A stretch of 64,000 nucleotides of DNA from Tetracentron sinense (taxonomy: Eukaryota; Streptophyta; Magnoliopsida; Trochodendrales; Trochodendraceae), in the NCBI GenBank assembly GCA_015143295.1, contig CM026553.1, positions 3,619,912 to 3,683,911 on the forward strand. The letters run 5' to 3'. A program made the position numbers and the translations under genes. Under the pieces are notes generated by a model, which saw nothing but the letters and a program-made list of their open reading frames with translations, made no database searches and had not been told where the DNA came from. The stretch's first letter is position 1; each line of letters starts with the position of its first letter. Positions 22,784-33,537 of the stretch are shown in pieces.

Positions 22784-24995
22784 ATGTCGACTGCAATAGT
22801 TAGGATTGTAGTGATGAAGAAATCACTCAGACTGATAATATTCCGCAAAATATAGTTGCTTCTGCTCCCATACCTAAACCGGTAGATAGATACATTCTTG
22901 ATTTCTACAGAACTAGGTATGAGATTCCTCCATATGTCTATTTTCATCTAAATGAAGGAGACGTCCACCCTGACTACTTTTCTTCCTGCACCACCGTATA
23001 TAATGCTCAGTTCGAAGTTGGATTACGATTCCAATTAGAACCCATTGTCGATGAAGTCCTTTCTGCTCTACAAGTAGCCCTTGGACAGATTCACCATAGG
23101 TTTTATAAATATATGTCTCTGATGACTAAATTTAACAGAGATGGATACAAGATAGAACCTAGGCATATTTTCCATTTCCATCATGCGGTGAAATGCCAGA
23201 AATTTCCTGAAGATGGCGATAAGACATACTTCGCTTGGAATCAACGAGCCAAAATCACGGATATCGTTATGCACCTCCCTGATATAGACAAGAATAGGAA
23301 AGGAATGGCCTTCATTATTTCCAGTGCCTGGAGAAATGAGAGTAATCGACCCGTTCCCAATGAATTTGCTTCAGGTTGCTATTACCGTTCTACTCACTGT
23401 TATTTCATATATATCTTCTGTTTATAACCGAAAATAGCATTTCGTGTGTACAGAAATCTCCAAGCTGCGCTATACAAAACTTACTCCTGCAGAGGAACAA
23501 CGACTACGAAATATTCGTCAAGAGAAAGGAGACGAGTATATTACCTGGAGGCCACTACCAACACCGGAGTCTATAGTTGTCGCAGATTATATTTCTCAAT
23601 CTGAGACCACTGTTGCTACTCCTGGATAACTCAGAGAAAGAATGGCTGATCGCATGCCTTATTTGTACCGAACACCACGAGCTCCCAGATCTACCCATTC
23701 TTCCTAGCTCACCATAACGGAAAAGAGGGCGGAGAAGAGAAAGAGGGATGATGCTCTTAAACAATTGAAGGCAAAACGAGCTCAACGCAAAGCAGAATAT
23801 GACAAAAGACTGCAAGCTCAACAGGGCGTAAAGTCGACTGCCACTACGTCTGCTCGGCTTGAAATAGATAGCGATGAGGAACTCTTCGGCTTCGATGATC
23901 TACTGGAGGATGATCAACCTCTAGTCACTAGAATTCGAACCACTACTGCTACACCTGGTCTTACGCTGATTCCTGCCACTACCACTTCCACTACAATTCC
24001 CAACATTGCTTCATCATCTGCTTCACCTCAAAAAGAAAAGACAACGGACAGAGATATTGAGAGATGGACTCCTACCTTCCCACTGTTACTTATATGGCAA
24101 TGGACCATGATTACATTGCCACATCCATGCTATTCGCAATGAGGAAGATATTACTACGAAGAATAATATGCACTTCATGGGAAAGTTTGGCGCTGCATCC
24201 CAAGCTATTGCCACGGTAAGAACTTGAGTCTTATCTGTTCTGGCTGCTTAATCTGTAAAACTTCATACTAACGATACTTCTTTGACTTAGATGAATAATA
24301 TGCTGGCTGGCCTATACGAAGGCTATAATAATGTCCGGAACACGTCCACCGGACTAACAGCAAGAGTTAACGAGCTCGAGAAGAAAGGAACAGGTGAAGA
24401 AAAGAAATGACAATATGAGCTGGAGAAGGCTCAATCAGAACTGAAGACTACCAAAGATAAACTTGCTCTGATGATAACACAATGAGACACAGCTCGGCAA
24501 GAGACTCGCAATGCAGAAGAGAGAGAGAAGAAGGCATTGGAGCAAGAAAAAGTACTATTTTTCAGAGTAGCGAGCTGGACGGAATTTTAAACGCATTGCG
24601 CCGTTGTCTTGAAGCATCTGAGGTTGCAAAAAGAGACTTTGGAAAAACAGCTCGATGAAGCTCAAGCCTTAAAAGAGAAAGAAATTGAAGCTGTTGAAGA
24701 CGCTCTCACGGAGTCTCTCCATATTCACTTTCAAACTCAAATGGACCAGCTACTGGATGAAGACCGCAAAGAAACTGTAGAAATCATAATGAGGCAGCTC
24801 AGAGAACAAGGAAGACTTAATAATTCCGATTCTAAATCCCTTACTCAGGATAATACTCAGGCTGATGAGATAAAAGAAACTGAAGAAATGGAAGAACCTC
24901 CTTTGCCCACCGAATCAGCTCCATCTATACCTGCTCCTCCTAATGAACCTTCAATGACTGAAATTGTAAATATTGAAGATAACTCTGTTGTATAA
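22784..24995 (+). pseudogene. Transposase_28-like coiled-coil antisense gene, copy 2
   Basis: This is the fuller copy. Exon 1 (22784 to about 23385) holds the Transposase_28-like region, with conserved-looking runs such as MTKFNRDGYKIEPRHIFHF and a later SSAWRNESNRPVPNEFASG. A short intron of about 68 bp (23386-23453, GT to ACAG) leads to exon 2 (ISKLRYTKLTPAEEQRL, then Lys/Arg-rich RAEKRKRDDALKQLKAKRA and a Thr/Ser-rich linker). A second intron at 24216-24290 precedes the coiled coil and the acidic tail ending VNIEDNSVV. Breaks: a one-base deletion near 22808 and stops near 23627, 24140, 24407 and 24484. The family occurs in plant mobile elements; its function is not established. Intron 1 borders are inferred. 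Confidence 0.75.
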
Positions 24996-25900
24996 CAATA
25001 CTCGTTATCCTCTCTCTTGATGATACTTTAGACGTGTAACTTCACTCGTCATGCTAGACTTGTTGGAAATTTTGACAAAGAATACATGTACACCATATGT
25101 AGTAAATTAAAATAAATTTATACTCACCTTGATGATCTTTCTGCTTGTCGATCACTGAAATCTTTGGTTGTCAATCACCAAAATATAGAGCACTAAAATA
25201 GATATCGAATAGACACCAGAACATGCTTGGAAAAGACACGTCAATATGCTACAGAGGCGTTCGATGTCATCAGAGAAGTATTTGTTTATAAAGGCACGAA
25301 CTCATATACTTGTGTTTTTTGAAATTGAATTCACTCTCTTGGGTGTTTGATATTTAATTCACTCCCGTTAAATTACTGAAATTGAATTCACTTTGATATT
25401 GCTCCCAAATTCACTTTTGACACGGTTCCTGAGTTTTCTCTAATACGGCTCTGATTTTCTGTTTTTGTAAAAAGGCACCGAAATTTTTTGCAAACACTAA
25501 TCCGTTGTGACATGATCGCTCAAGATATTGAACATTGGGAATGAACAAATAGACAACGAGAACGAGTTCGCATCAATGATACCATATCGATAAGTCCGAC
25601 AACGAGAACAAGGTTATAATAACACCGAATATGCATTTGTACTGTCTTTTTCTCCTCTTTTCTCAAGCTCATAGTATCTCGACGGATGATGGAAGATTTT
25701 TCATAGTGCACATGTTTCACACAACATCAGACAAGACAAAAGAGATTTATTTAGATAATTCACAATAAAAGGAGGAAAGTACAAAAAAGCGTAAAAAAGC
25801 CCCACACCAGCTGATTTCTCAGCTGGAATAACCGACAAAACAAACTTTGAATAAGACAGAAGAAAAGAAAGCAGAACAAGGGTATAGCGATATTCCCGAG
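24996..25900. other. Spacer between antisense gene and Gag-like frame, copy 2
   Basis: This is the counterpart of 19749-20653, with the same AT-rich content and GAATTCACTCT repeats (about 25320-25395). No gene is seen. Confidence 0.6.
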
Positions 25901-26398
25901 TCATGAGGTCTCCGACTCATCAGCAAGAAGAACAAACTAGGCTAAGAAGCCTTCTCGCGCCAAACTCTCTAGATAGGCTTTCAAGTTGCAGCAGCAGTTA
26001 GTCGTATGACCATGGCTCTTATGGTACTGGCAATATTCTCGCGCTCGAGGCCCTTTGGTGACGTCCCTACTGGCACGAGATGGCCATTCAAAATTTGGGT
26101 TATCCTCTATGGCTTGCATGATCGCAGCGGGGCGAGCAGTGAACATTATTGGGTCGGCTCGTCTTGGAGGGCGCTGCTCAGCTGCCTGACGACTATTGTC
26201 CTGGAGAAAGGCACGATTTGATGTATTCACATCTTATGCCTAGGCTTCGATTTGCTCTTGTAACAACTGCTGCTGACTGGTGAGCTGTGTCAAGAGAGAT
26301 TGTTGGTACGATAGTAGCATGAGAATTTGCTCTGCCTGAGACAGCGCTGGCTCTGGGGTTTGTTCATCCATTGGTGAGACAGGAGAATGGTCGGCCAT
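25901..26398 (-). pseudogene. Minimal Gag-like protein of the dimer, copy 2 (165 codons)
   Basis: It has the same start, stop and length (498 bp) as copy 1. Stop codons sit in different places: two near 26235-26242 (Trp and Gln positions of copy 1) and one near 25938. The Arg codon mutated to TGA in copy 1 is intact here. Because the defects differ between copies, the ancestral frame was probably open for the full 165 codons. Confidence 0.72.
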
Positions 26399-26475
26399 GG
26401 TGGTAGAGAAGCAGGGAGTCCTGAAAAATCTTTACGCGAATCAACTTATCACTTGTAAATGATTTCAGAAATAAT

Positions 26476-26493
26476 TTCCCAGAGACGGTGCCA
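26476..26493 (-). other. Primer-binding site, dimer unit 2
   Basis: Minus-strand TGGCACCGTCTCTGGGAA begins four bases after LTR-C. TGGCRCCG(T/A)C-type sites are common primer sites of Tat and related plant gypsy elements. This fixes LTR-C as the 5' LTR of the whole insertion and the minus strand as its sense strand. Confidence 0.82.
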
Positions 26494-26497
26494 TTTT

Positions 26498-27245
26498 TGT
26501 GGGGGAAAATTTCCCGGGTTCGGCACGTCAATAGCTTTTGGGTTGATAGAGCAATCAAAGTAACATATATCTATAAATAAGAACAAAAATGGAGAGGAGG
26601 TGGGTTCGCACCTTGAAACAACTCCGATGATAAAGTCAGTTAAATGAAGAAGAAGGTAACTTATAAATCACAAAGGCACTGAAACATAGAGAGTTTAGAA
26701 CACTAAGGTGAAAGTTAAGGCACTATATCCAAATATTCATTGATCGATCTTGATGCACTGGGTCTTCGGGGTATTTATAGGTTAAGCTTGGGATGCCCAT
26801 AGATGACCATCAATGACTTGGATGACCATGTCGTAAGCTTGCCACTCATTACCAAATATGTCAGACATATTTGATGATGAATGCAGCACATGCGGGAGCC
26901 TACAATTTCTAAGTCGGTTTGTGGGTTGAAAACCCACCTGAGGTGACTAACAGTAAATATCAAGACAGTGCTTTCCACCTAACGTCAGAGACAAATGATC
27001 GCCTCCTGAGGATCGGCTCCTAAAGTTAGTCTCGTTGTCGACATAAAACGCGGGCTCATTGTTCACAACGAGGACGGTACTATTGCTTTGATGACTACGA
27101 GTTCGTTGTTTAGAGAACAACGAGTTCGTTATACATGCAACGAATACGTACTCAAAAACACATATAAGCTCGTATCCAACATTTAACACCAAAAACATGC
27201 CTTATGCCACAACACAAGATTAAATTACGAATTTTATCCCTTACA
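26498..27245 (-). mobile_element. LTR-C of the dimer (outer right)
   Basis: It runs from TGTGGGGGAA to CCCTTACA, 748 bp, with the minus-strand promoter motif CTATAAATACC at about 26771-26781. ATAAG follows immediately. Confidence 0.9.
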
Positions 27246-27250
27246 ATAAG
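27246..27250. repeat. Target-site duplication ATAAG, right copy
   Basis: It matches 7930-7934 exactly and abuts the terminal CA of LTR-C. Confidence 0.85.
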
Positions 27251-28259
27251 TATATGAAAAACATACCAAGGAACAAAACAAGTGATTCACGAAACGAATG
27301 ATAAAACCGAACTTTGGGTCAGTCAAAGATAGGGCATATCCAAGGATATGTCATATCCGACTTTAAGAAAACAAGACAAGCATATATGATAATGTCAGAT
27401 GTTGGGCTGGTCAGGGATATTAGTGTGCCTTATTCCATTTCAATGAAGGGTGTTTACACATCTGGCTTCAAGTTGCTTTTTGAAAATTCGATGAGGGGTA
27501 TTTACATACCCGGTTTTCAAGTCGTTTCAAGGGCACTAATATCTGGCTTCAAGGACAAGACAAGACAAACATGATTCTCACATGACAAGAACAAGAACAA
27601 GACAAGACAAACCTGATTCTCACGCAATAAGAATAAGACAGGAATAAGATTTTTAAGCATGACAAGCAAGTTTTGAAAACACGAAAAGCTAATTTCAAGC
27701 ATGATCTAAGTAGTATGCACATATGATTTCAATGAGGATTTTGCGCTTGGGTTTCTTGCAAGCACATAGATGTATCGTTTAAATTCCAGTATGCTATGAA
27801 TTGTATTATACCACTGTTAGCTAGTAGCTTGTGCTCGCTGAGTGTTTCAATACTCAGTTGTACATTTTGATGTCGGCAGGTACACCGTTTGATTTTTGTG
27901 CTCCGAGCCTTAGGGTCGAGGAGGACTAGTATGGTGAGGAGGAGCCTGTAGTGGAGCCTCAGGTGGAGGCAAGAGACTTGGATAGTTTGCCCTATCAGGG
28001 TGACTACTGAGAGAGAGAGAGAGAGAGAGAGAGAGCTTTATATTTTGTATTTTGATGGGTGGGCATGTCCACTCTTACGTTTAGTCATGTTGATGTATAA
28101 AAATTTGGAATACTGTTCATGTATAGAAGAGAAATTTTTGGGTTCTCTCTTCCGCATCTTGATTTATGCTTCTGCTATGTTTATGCTTTGTATATTTTGC
28201 AGGATGGTTTGCCAGGTTAGGATAGTCACGTCTAAAATCTCTCCTAACTCTTAGGGGAA
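27251..28259 (+). mobile_element. Tekay-like LTR fragment, right part
   Basis: This continues the LTR broken at 7934. It keeps the layout of the Tekay LTRs: a CAATACTCAG motif with a GGCAGGTACACC run (about 27850-27890), a GTCCACTCTTACG stretch (28068) and the ending CTAACTCTTAGGGG (28246-28259), which parallels CTAACTCCTAGG near the end of the Tekay LTR. The last 20 or so bases expected (GGCCGCGACA-like) are not recognisable. It contains AAGACAAG-type repeats at 27550-27660 and a (GA)n run at 28007-28035. No gene is seen. Confidence 0.55.
28007..28035. repeat. (GA)n microsatellite
   Basis: About 14 GA dinucleotides lie within the old Tekay-like LTR. A short open frame that starts across it is low-complexity and not a gene. 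Confidence 0.92.
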
Positions 28260-31200
28260 CAAAGAAGAATTTATATTGTACTCCAAAAAACTATAACTAG
28301 AATACAAAAAGAGCGAAAACCTCCAAGTTATTTAAAAGAATATTATTATGCAATGATAAATTGAGAAATATCGGATGACCCATTAGATTATAAGATGTTT
28401 ATGAAATTTGTTGATTCTTTTGTATGAAAAAAGGCAATCCTCAAGTGAATCTCCTCATGCATATTCACACTCATGCACATCACATTACCATATATGTATG
28501 ATTATGATTTTAAATGTATTATATGGTATCTATCTGTTAGACATGTATGCCCACAAAGCCATTCCAGAATTGTATTTATCTATTTCTAAATCAATAAGTG
28601 CATATTTTACATTCACACATTGTCTTCTACATTGGGTAATATATCAAAAGTATCTCATTGGATGAGACTACTTTGTCCCTTAGGTAACATTGTAGGAAAA
28701 CCATCCAATTAGTTGATAACTGATTGCTAAGGAGATATGGTTTTTCCGGTTCCTTGTAGACCTAAATTGTTCTAAGTTAATCAGGATGCATCTGGACAAT
28801 GTATTCCTAATAACTTACACATTGTTAGTTCCATATGATGTAGTGATGAATCTCAATCACTGAGAGAAGGATCTCTTGACTAAAATGTGGATATAAGTAA
28901 GAAGTACTTATATTGCAACTGGATCGCTCAGTGGATACCCTTAGAAATATACTGTCTTTATATTTAGGGTAGTCCATTTGACAGATTGTCCTTAACCTGA
29001 GAGGTCAACATCTTCTCTAGTATTTGTCTATGTAGCTTTGATGTAGCCAATCGTCAATGTCCAACACACCGGACTAAATACGGACTCGTTGGGTTATGTA
29101 CGTTGTACTGGAAGAAGTGTGTGTACACTCGATAAGTATTCCACTACTTTTACAGAATAAATAATATTGAGTTGATACTTGTCAAAACCGGACTTGAAAA
29201 ACCCAGCGTTGGTATTTATCAATGAAATGGTTTTATCGAGGAATTTATTTTCTGTATAAAAGAAATGTAATAATATTTATTATTTCTTTTAAAGAATTTT
29301 TAAAATGTTTTGCAAGTCCAAGTTTGACTAAAAGTATCAAAGAGAATGAGTTTTCAATATAAGCCAAGGATTAAAGACAGTATTAGATATTGTCCCGTAA
29401 GCTTATAACAATATTGGAAGTGGAGAGACTGATCTGTAAACAAATCTTGAGATAGAAATACCTGCAAGTAATTCTCTATTTTCTGGAGGTTAATCACATT
29501 GTGTTAATGGACATTAATTGTGATTGGTGGTAGTCCAGGGATATAGATAAAATTCTATAATCCTAATGGAGTGTAGGAAAGGTGTTTCCTAGTAACAATA
29601 CTTTAACTAAAAGGTTGAATACTTGGTCCCACAACCGAAAATAAGAGATCCCTTTAGATCCCACACACAAGGAATTTCTTAAAGTGTTTAATTTAATTAA
29701 ATAATTAAATTAATTAATTTCTCTAAGAAATCACTATATGGTATAGGGAAGCTCTAAAAGGTGGAATTACATTAAATGTGAAAAACCAAATGGGTAGAAC
29801 CCATTGGGGAATATGATTAAAGATCAATGAAATTGACCAAAAGGGGTTTGGAACCCATATGAGCGTGTGGGGTGGGGCCCACCTAGGGTGGGACGCCCAC
29901 TCCATGGAGATTGCTTTATTGTTTGTCTTTTAATTAGTTTCTAATTAATAAACATCTTATTGGATAAGGTTTGTTAGTTAGTTAGTAATTAAAGATTCCC
30001 TATTTGTTAGGGATTCTATTAATTTCTTGCTAATCAAGGAATCCTAATTGGATTAGGATAATGATGGAATTAGTTGGACACTAATGGATAAGATTAGTTT
30101 CTATTTTGATTAATCCTAATTAATTAAAGGAGAAACCAAATAGGAAACTAATTAAAGACTTCTAATTGGATTAGAAAGTGGAGTCTTGGGTTGCAAGTAA
30201 CCCAAGCATATCCTATAAAGAGGTGGACGTCCAAGGAGTTGGACATAATTAATTTTTTCCAGAATTTTCAGATTTGGAAATAATCCTCTCCCCTCAATCT
30301 CACGCCCTCCCCTCTCCAATTAGAGGTTTACAGTCAGCCCCTTTTCCCCTTTTCTTCTCCATTCTTGTGTTTTTGCTTTGAGTATCAAGAAGAAATCAAG
30401 AACCCATCTTGAAGGATAAAGATTGGATCTTTTATTCAAGATTTCTAGAGCTGGATTTTTGGAAGGGCCATTAGCTTCCATTAGAGAAAGCTTTAAAGAA
30501 AAAGAAGGTCTGTGTGGATTGCGAAGGAGACTTGGCACTTGTGAAGTTTTGCTGGTATCGCTATTATCGTGGATTTGACTTAACAATTTCAAAGTCGTAA
30601 AGGTATTGTGATTTTAACTCTCATTGAATAAAATCAATTAGAATCTTAGTCAGATCTTGAGATTCGATGTATGCCCTCCCAAGAACTGTTTTTCTAAAAT
30701 TAAAAAGAGATATACTTTCACTATCTTATTTTAATCTTGATGTATTCATGTGCATGAGATCATGATTGATATTGTGAGATATTGAGCATCGGATAACCTT
30801 TAAGCCAGATTGTATCTTGGCAAAATGTGACTGTTGGATCTTAGTCAAAGGCTCAACAACTAGTCTGACCAAGCCATTAAGACTCAAAAGAGCCGTTAAA
30901 GACGTTACTTAATCTAAAGGAGACATGATAAATGTGGTTGAAACTAGACCATTGATCTAGATTCTAATGGTATGAAATATGAGATGAATTATGAGAGAAT
31001 TAATAGAGAATCTAATGACTCTTTTCTTTGATAGGTTATAAAACCCTTTTGTGAATGAGGAAAAATATCATCAAGAGAGAAACATTTCATTCCCAAGAAA
31101 TAAATAATATTATCGTTAAAGAGAAACTGTCATTCTAGTGAAGCTTGAAGTTTGATCAAGTGTAAACCACACACCCATTATTATTAGAAATCTTATATGA

Positions 31201-31440
31201 AGGAGAAACTTATTTCTACTTAGATCATATTGTGAAAAGTTATTGATCTATCTTTTCATCTCACTTTATCGATTAAATCTAACGGGATTGATCTTTCCAT
31301 TGTGATCATGCATCCCCCCTTCAATAGAGAGGCCTAGGGATCCATTTATGAGTAACAAAAACTTCAATCCCCAATGCTAACCACTAACCCAGAACTAAAG
31401 TAGGTAAATGATAGCTTCTAGCGAAAAAAAAAAAAAAACA
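28260..31440. other. Unclassified AT-rich repeat-like region
   Basis: No protein domain is recognisable. A possible LTR-type start (TGTTAGACATG) is at 28535. A promoter-like CCTATAAAGAGG is at 30212-30223, preceded by a GGGGCCCACC stretch (29875) and a TTAATTAA-rich tract (29690-29720). A leader-like pyrimidine run with CTCTCCCCTC follows (30285-30320). This looks like a large non-coding LTR or a LARD-like element, but no closing end or target duplication could be found. A poly(A) run of about 16 lies at 31424-31438. Confidence 0.35.
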
Positions 31441-31502
31441 CAAAACAACTTAATATAATATACCGCAAGATAAGAAAATGGAACCTATATTTATACCCCC
31501 CC

Positions 31503-32915
31503 TTAGTTCTTGTCGAGAAGATCGTCTATGAAGCGTCCTAACAAAGAGAATGAAGATCCTCCTTCCATGACAGCCTTCTTGCTCTTACCTCCCATTTCCT
31601 TCACTTTCCTCCTAATCTCACTATCACCGTCCATCACACACCTGACTCCTCTCTCCACCTCCTCCGCCGTCACCAAATCAGCACCGCTCCTGTAATCCAA
31701 TCTCATCTCCACCGCCAATCCCAGCTCCTTCACCATCTCAAACGCGTTCAGCTGCTGCTCCGCGTAAATCGGCCATGTCAGGATCGGTACTCCATTCCAC
31801 AGGCTCTCCAAAATCGAGTTCCATCCGCAGTGAGACACGAACCCTCCGATTGCTTGGTGGGCCAGGACTGCCACCTGTGGGACCCACCCACAAACCAATC
31901 CTCTCCCATCCATCCGTTCCAAGAACCCGTCTGGCAAAACCTCCTCGGGATTCGTGTAATCACTTGGAAATGTAAGCTCGGTCTTCGATGGCTGACGCAG
32001 AGACCACAAGAATCGACACCCGCTTCGCTCGAGCCCAAGAGCAATCTCTCGCACCTGGGGTACACCAAAACTCCCCATGCTTCCAAAGCATAAGAGGATC
32101 ACCGACAATGGAGGCTGCTTATCGAGCCAATCCATGATTTGATCGGACGGTGACTCGGTGTGACCCTTGAGAACAAGTAACGGTCCGACCGGGTAGACGG
32201 GCGGGATTTGGCCTTCCAGTTCCACGAACCAGTTAACAGCCTTGGATTCGAGATCAGCAAAAGTATTTACAATAATTCCCGCTGTTTCCTTGAATCTGAG
32301 AGCGATCTTGAGAAACATGTCGTACTCATCACTCTTCTTAGTCAGTACAACTGAAGGCAGGACAAGAGGAGGAACTGGGTTGCTGAAAGCCGGGATTATG
32401 AAATCAGTATCAGAGTCTTTGAAGTCGGTGATGATCTGGTGATGGAGTGTTGGGAGGTGGAGCATGAGACCAAGAGAGGCTGCACTAGATGTGGAGAATA
32501 TAAAAGAAGGGACGCCGAGTTCGTTTGCTACATCGATCATGGTTACGCAGAACAAATCCAGAACAAGTCCGGCGAGTCGAACTGAGTGGGACTCTATGAG
32601 GTTGGTGATTGTGTGTTTGACCTGTGGTTTGTGATTTTCTATGAAGGTGGATATGAATACCTCTGGAGACTTCAAAATCTCAGGTGAAGGTGGGTCCACC
32701 TGAGGGAGGTCAAGAAATCGGATTCCGGTGGTGGAAGTGGAAGCAGCGATGGATGCGATGTAGGATGTGATTGTGGGGGCAAAAGATGACTTCATCACAA
32801 GGACTGTGATTGAGAATCGATTATCACGGTGGACGAGAACCTTTGCAAGCTCCACTATTGAAACAAGGTGACCGATTGCCGGTGTTGGGATGAACACCAA
32901 CTCCCCTTTCTTCAT
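31503..32915 (-). CDS. UDP-glycosyltransferase, UGT71-like (470 aa), intact
   Basis: This enzyme moves a sugar, most likely glucose from UDP-glucose, onto a small hydroxylated acceptor in the cytosol. ATG at 32915 is chosen because it gives the usual family start MKKGELVFIPTP; upstream codons in frame have no ATG. His16 (AIGHL) and Asp120 (LVLDLF) form the catalytic pair. The 44-residue PSPG box spans residues 343-386, from WVPQVAVLAH through HCGWNS to YAEQ, with Trp at box position 22 and Glu-Gln at 43-44, which favours UDP-glucose. LDLFCVTMIDVANELGVPS and LMLHLPTL are typical of UGT71. Length is normal and there is no intron or stop. UGT71 members act on flavonoids, dihydrochalcones, lignans, terpenoids or abscisic acid, so the acceptor cannot be named from sequence. 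Confidence 0.93.
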   Translation of the reverse strand: MKKGELVFIPTPAIGHLVSIVELAKVLVHRDNRFSITVLVMKSSFAPTITSYIASIAASTSTTGIRFLDLPQVDPPSPEILKSPEVFISTFIENHKPQVKHTITNLIESHSVRLAGLVLDLFCVTMIDVANELGVPSFIFSTSSAASLGLMLHLPTLHHQIITDFKDSDTDFIIPAFSNPVPPLVLPSVVLTKKSDEYDMFLKIALRFKETAGIIVNTFADLESKAVNWFVELEGQIPPVYPVGPLLVLKGHTESPSDQIMDWLDKQPPLSVILLCFGSMGSFGVPQVREIALGLERSGCRFLWSLRQPSKTELTFPSDYTNPEEVLPDGFLERMDGRGLVCGWVPQVAVLAHQAIGGFVSHCGWNSILESLWNGVPILTWPIYAEQQLNAFEMVKELGLAVEMRLDYRSGADLVTAEEVERGVRCVMDGDSEIRRKVKEMGGKSKKAVMEGGSSFSLLGRFIDDLLDKN

Positions 32916-33537
32916 CTCGTAAATGCTCTCATCGATCAACTATCACTTATCTTTTATGGGTGGATGAACTCTCTCTTATCTCATTTGTAGTCGTAACATT
33001 CGAGACTACGCGCGACTCATGGCCTTCCCATAAAGTTAAAATAATGTAGCACGAACTTTGCTTAGCCACATTTGCATTGCCGTACTGTCAGATTCTCAAA
33101 GAGTGAAAATACAAAAAAACAAAAACTTTTATGTGGATAAGGAAGAAGAAAAATCCCCACTTCAAAATTTTTGTAGAAAAACCTTCCAGAAAGGAAAAAC
33201 CACCGGGCACATTCGAAAAATCACCTAAGCATTAATATTAGAAATATATATATTTTTTTGAGATCAGGCCAGAATCGATCAGAAACTATCAAAATCAGTA
33301 GAATCGGTGGTAGAACCGGTTGGAAACTGGTCACAACCGGAGGAAAAATTGTGAAAAAATGAAAAAAAAAAAAAAAAGACTTTTTTTTGCAAAAAGTGCA
33401 CGGTCAAACCGATCAGATCGGTGGAACCGGAAACTAGCCACCCCGCCGGTTTGATGCCAGGTCCAATTCTGACAACATTGTATTAAAGGCTCCTTGAGTG
33501 AGTGACACACCTTTCTTCTAACATCCTTTGCCATAAC
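32916..33537. other. 5' flank of the UGT gene
   Basis: This probably holds the UGT promoter. On the minus strand AACTTTATGGG (about 33030-33040) and CCCATAAAAG (about 32951-32960) are weak TATA candidates. The distal part has AAACCGGT-type repeats (33290-33350) and A/T homopolymers. No gene is seen. Confidence 0.4.

Larger units (their letters stand above)
7935..27245 (-). mobile_element. Tandem dimer of a non-autonomous Tat-like retrotransposon
   Basis: Three related LTRs (7935-8581, 21251-22024, 26498-27245) enclose two internal regions. The retroviral sense is the minus strand: primer-binding sites lie just left of the second and third LTRs on the plus map, and Gag-like frames run leftward. 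No protease, reverse transcriptase, RNase H or integrase belongs to this element; the pol inside the first unit is from the Tekay insertion at 10021-18891. The middle LTR is shared: its left neighbour is a primer site, not a target duplication. The arrangement is LTR-I-LTR-I-LTR, which fits unequal recombination or multimer integration. Unit length from the second to third LTR is 5,995 bp. It must rely on enzymes of an autonomous partner. Confidence 0.82.

Noticed and set aside
21251..27245. Second unit as an independent nested insertion
   Set aside because: The middle LTR is flanked on its left by a primer site of the first unit and not by a copy of the right-hand duplication.
27314..27574. 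Small frame after the ATAAG duplication
   Set aside because: It falls in the U5-side half of the Tekay-like LTR and has no counterpart in the better Tekay LTR copies.
28007..28254. Open frame starting at the (GA)n run
   Set aside because: Low-complexity start and no similarity; it lies inside an old LTR.
32916..32939. Upstream extension of the UGT frame by eight codons
   Set aside because: That extension begins with TTG, not ATG; the ATG at 32915 gives the normal family N-terminus.
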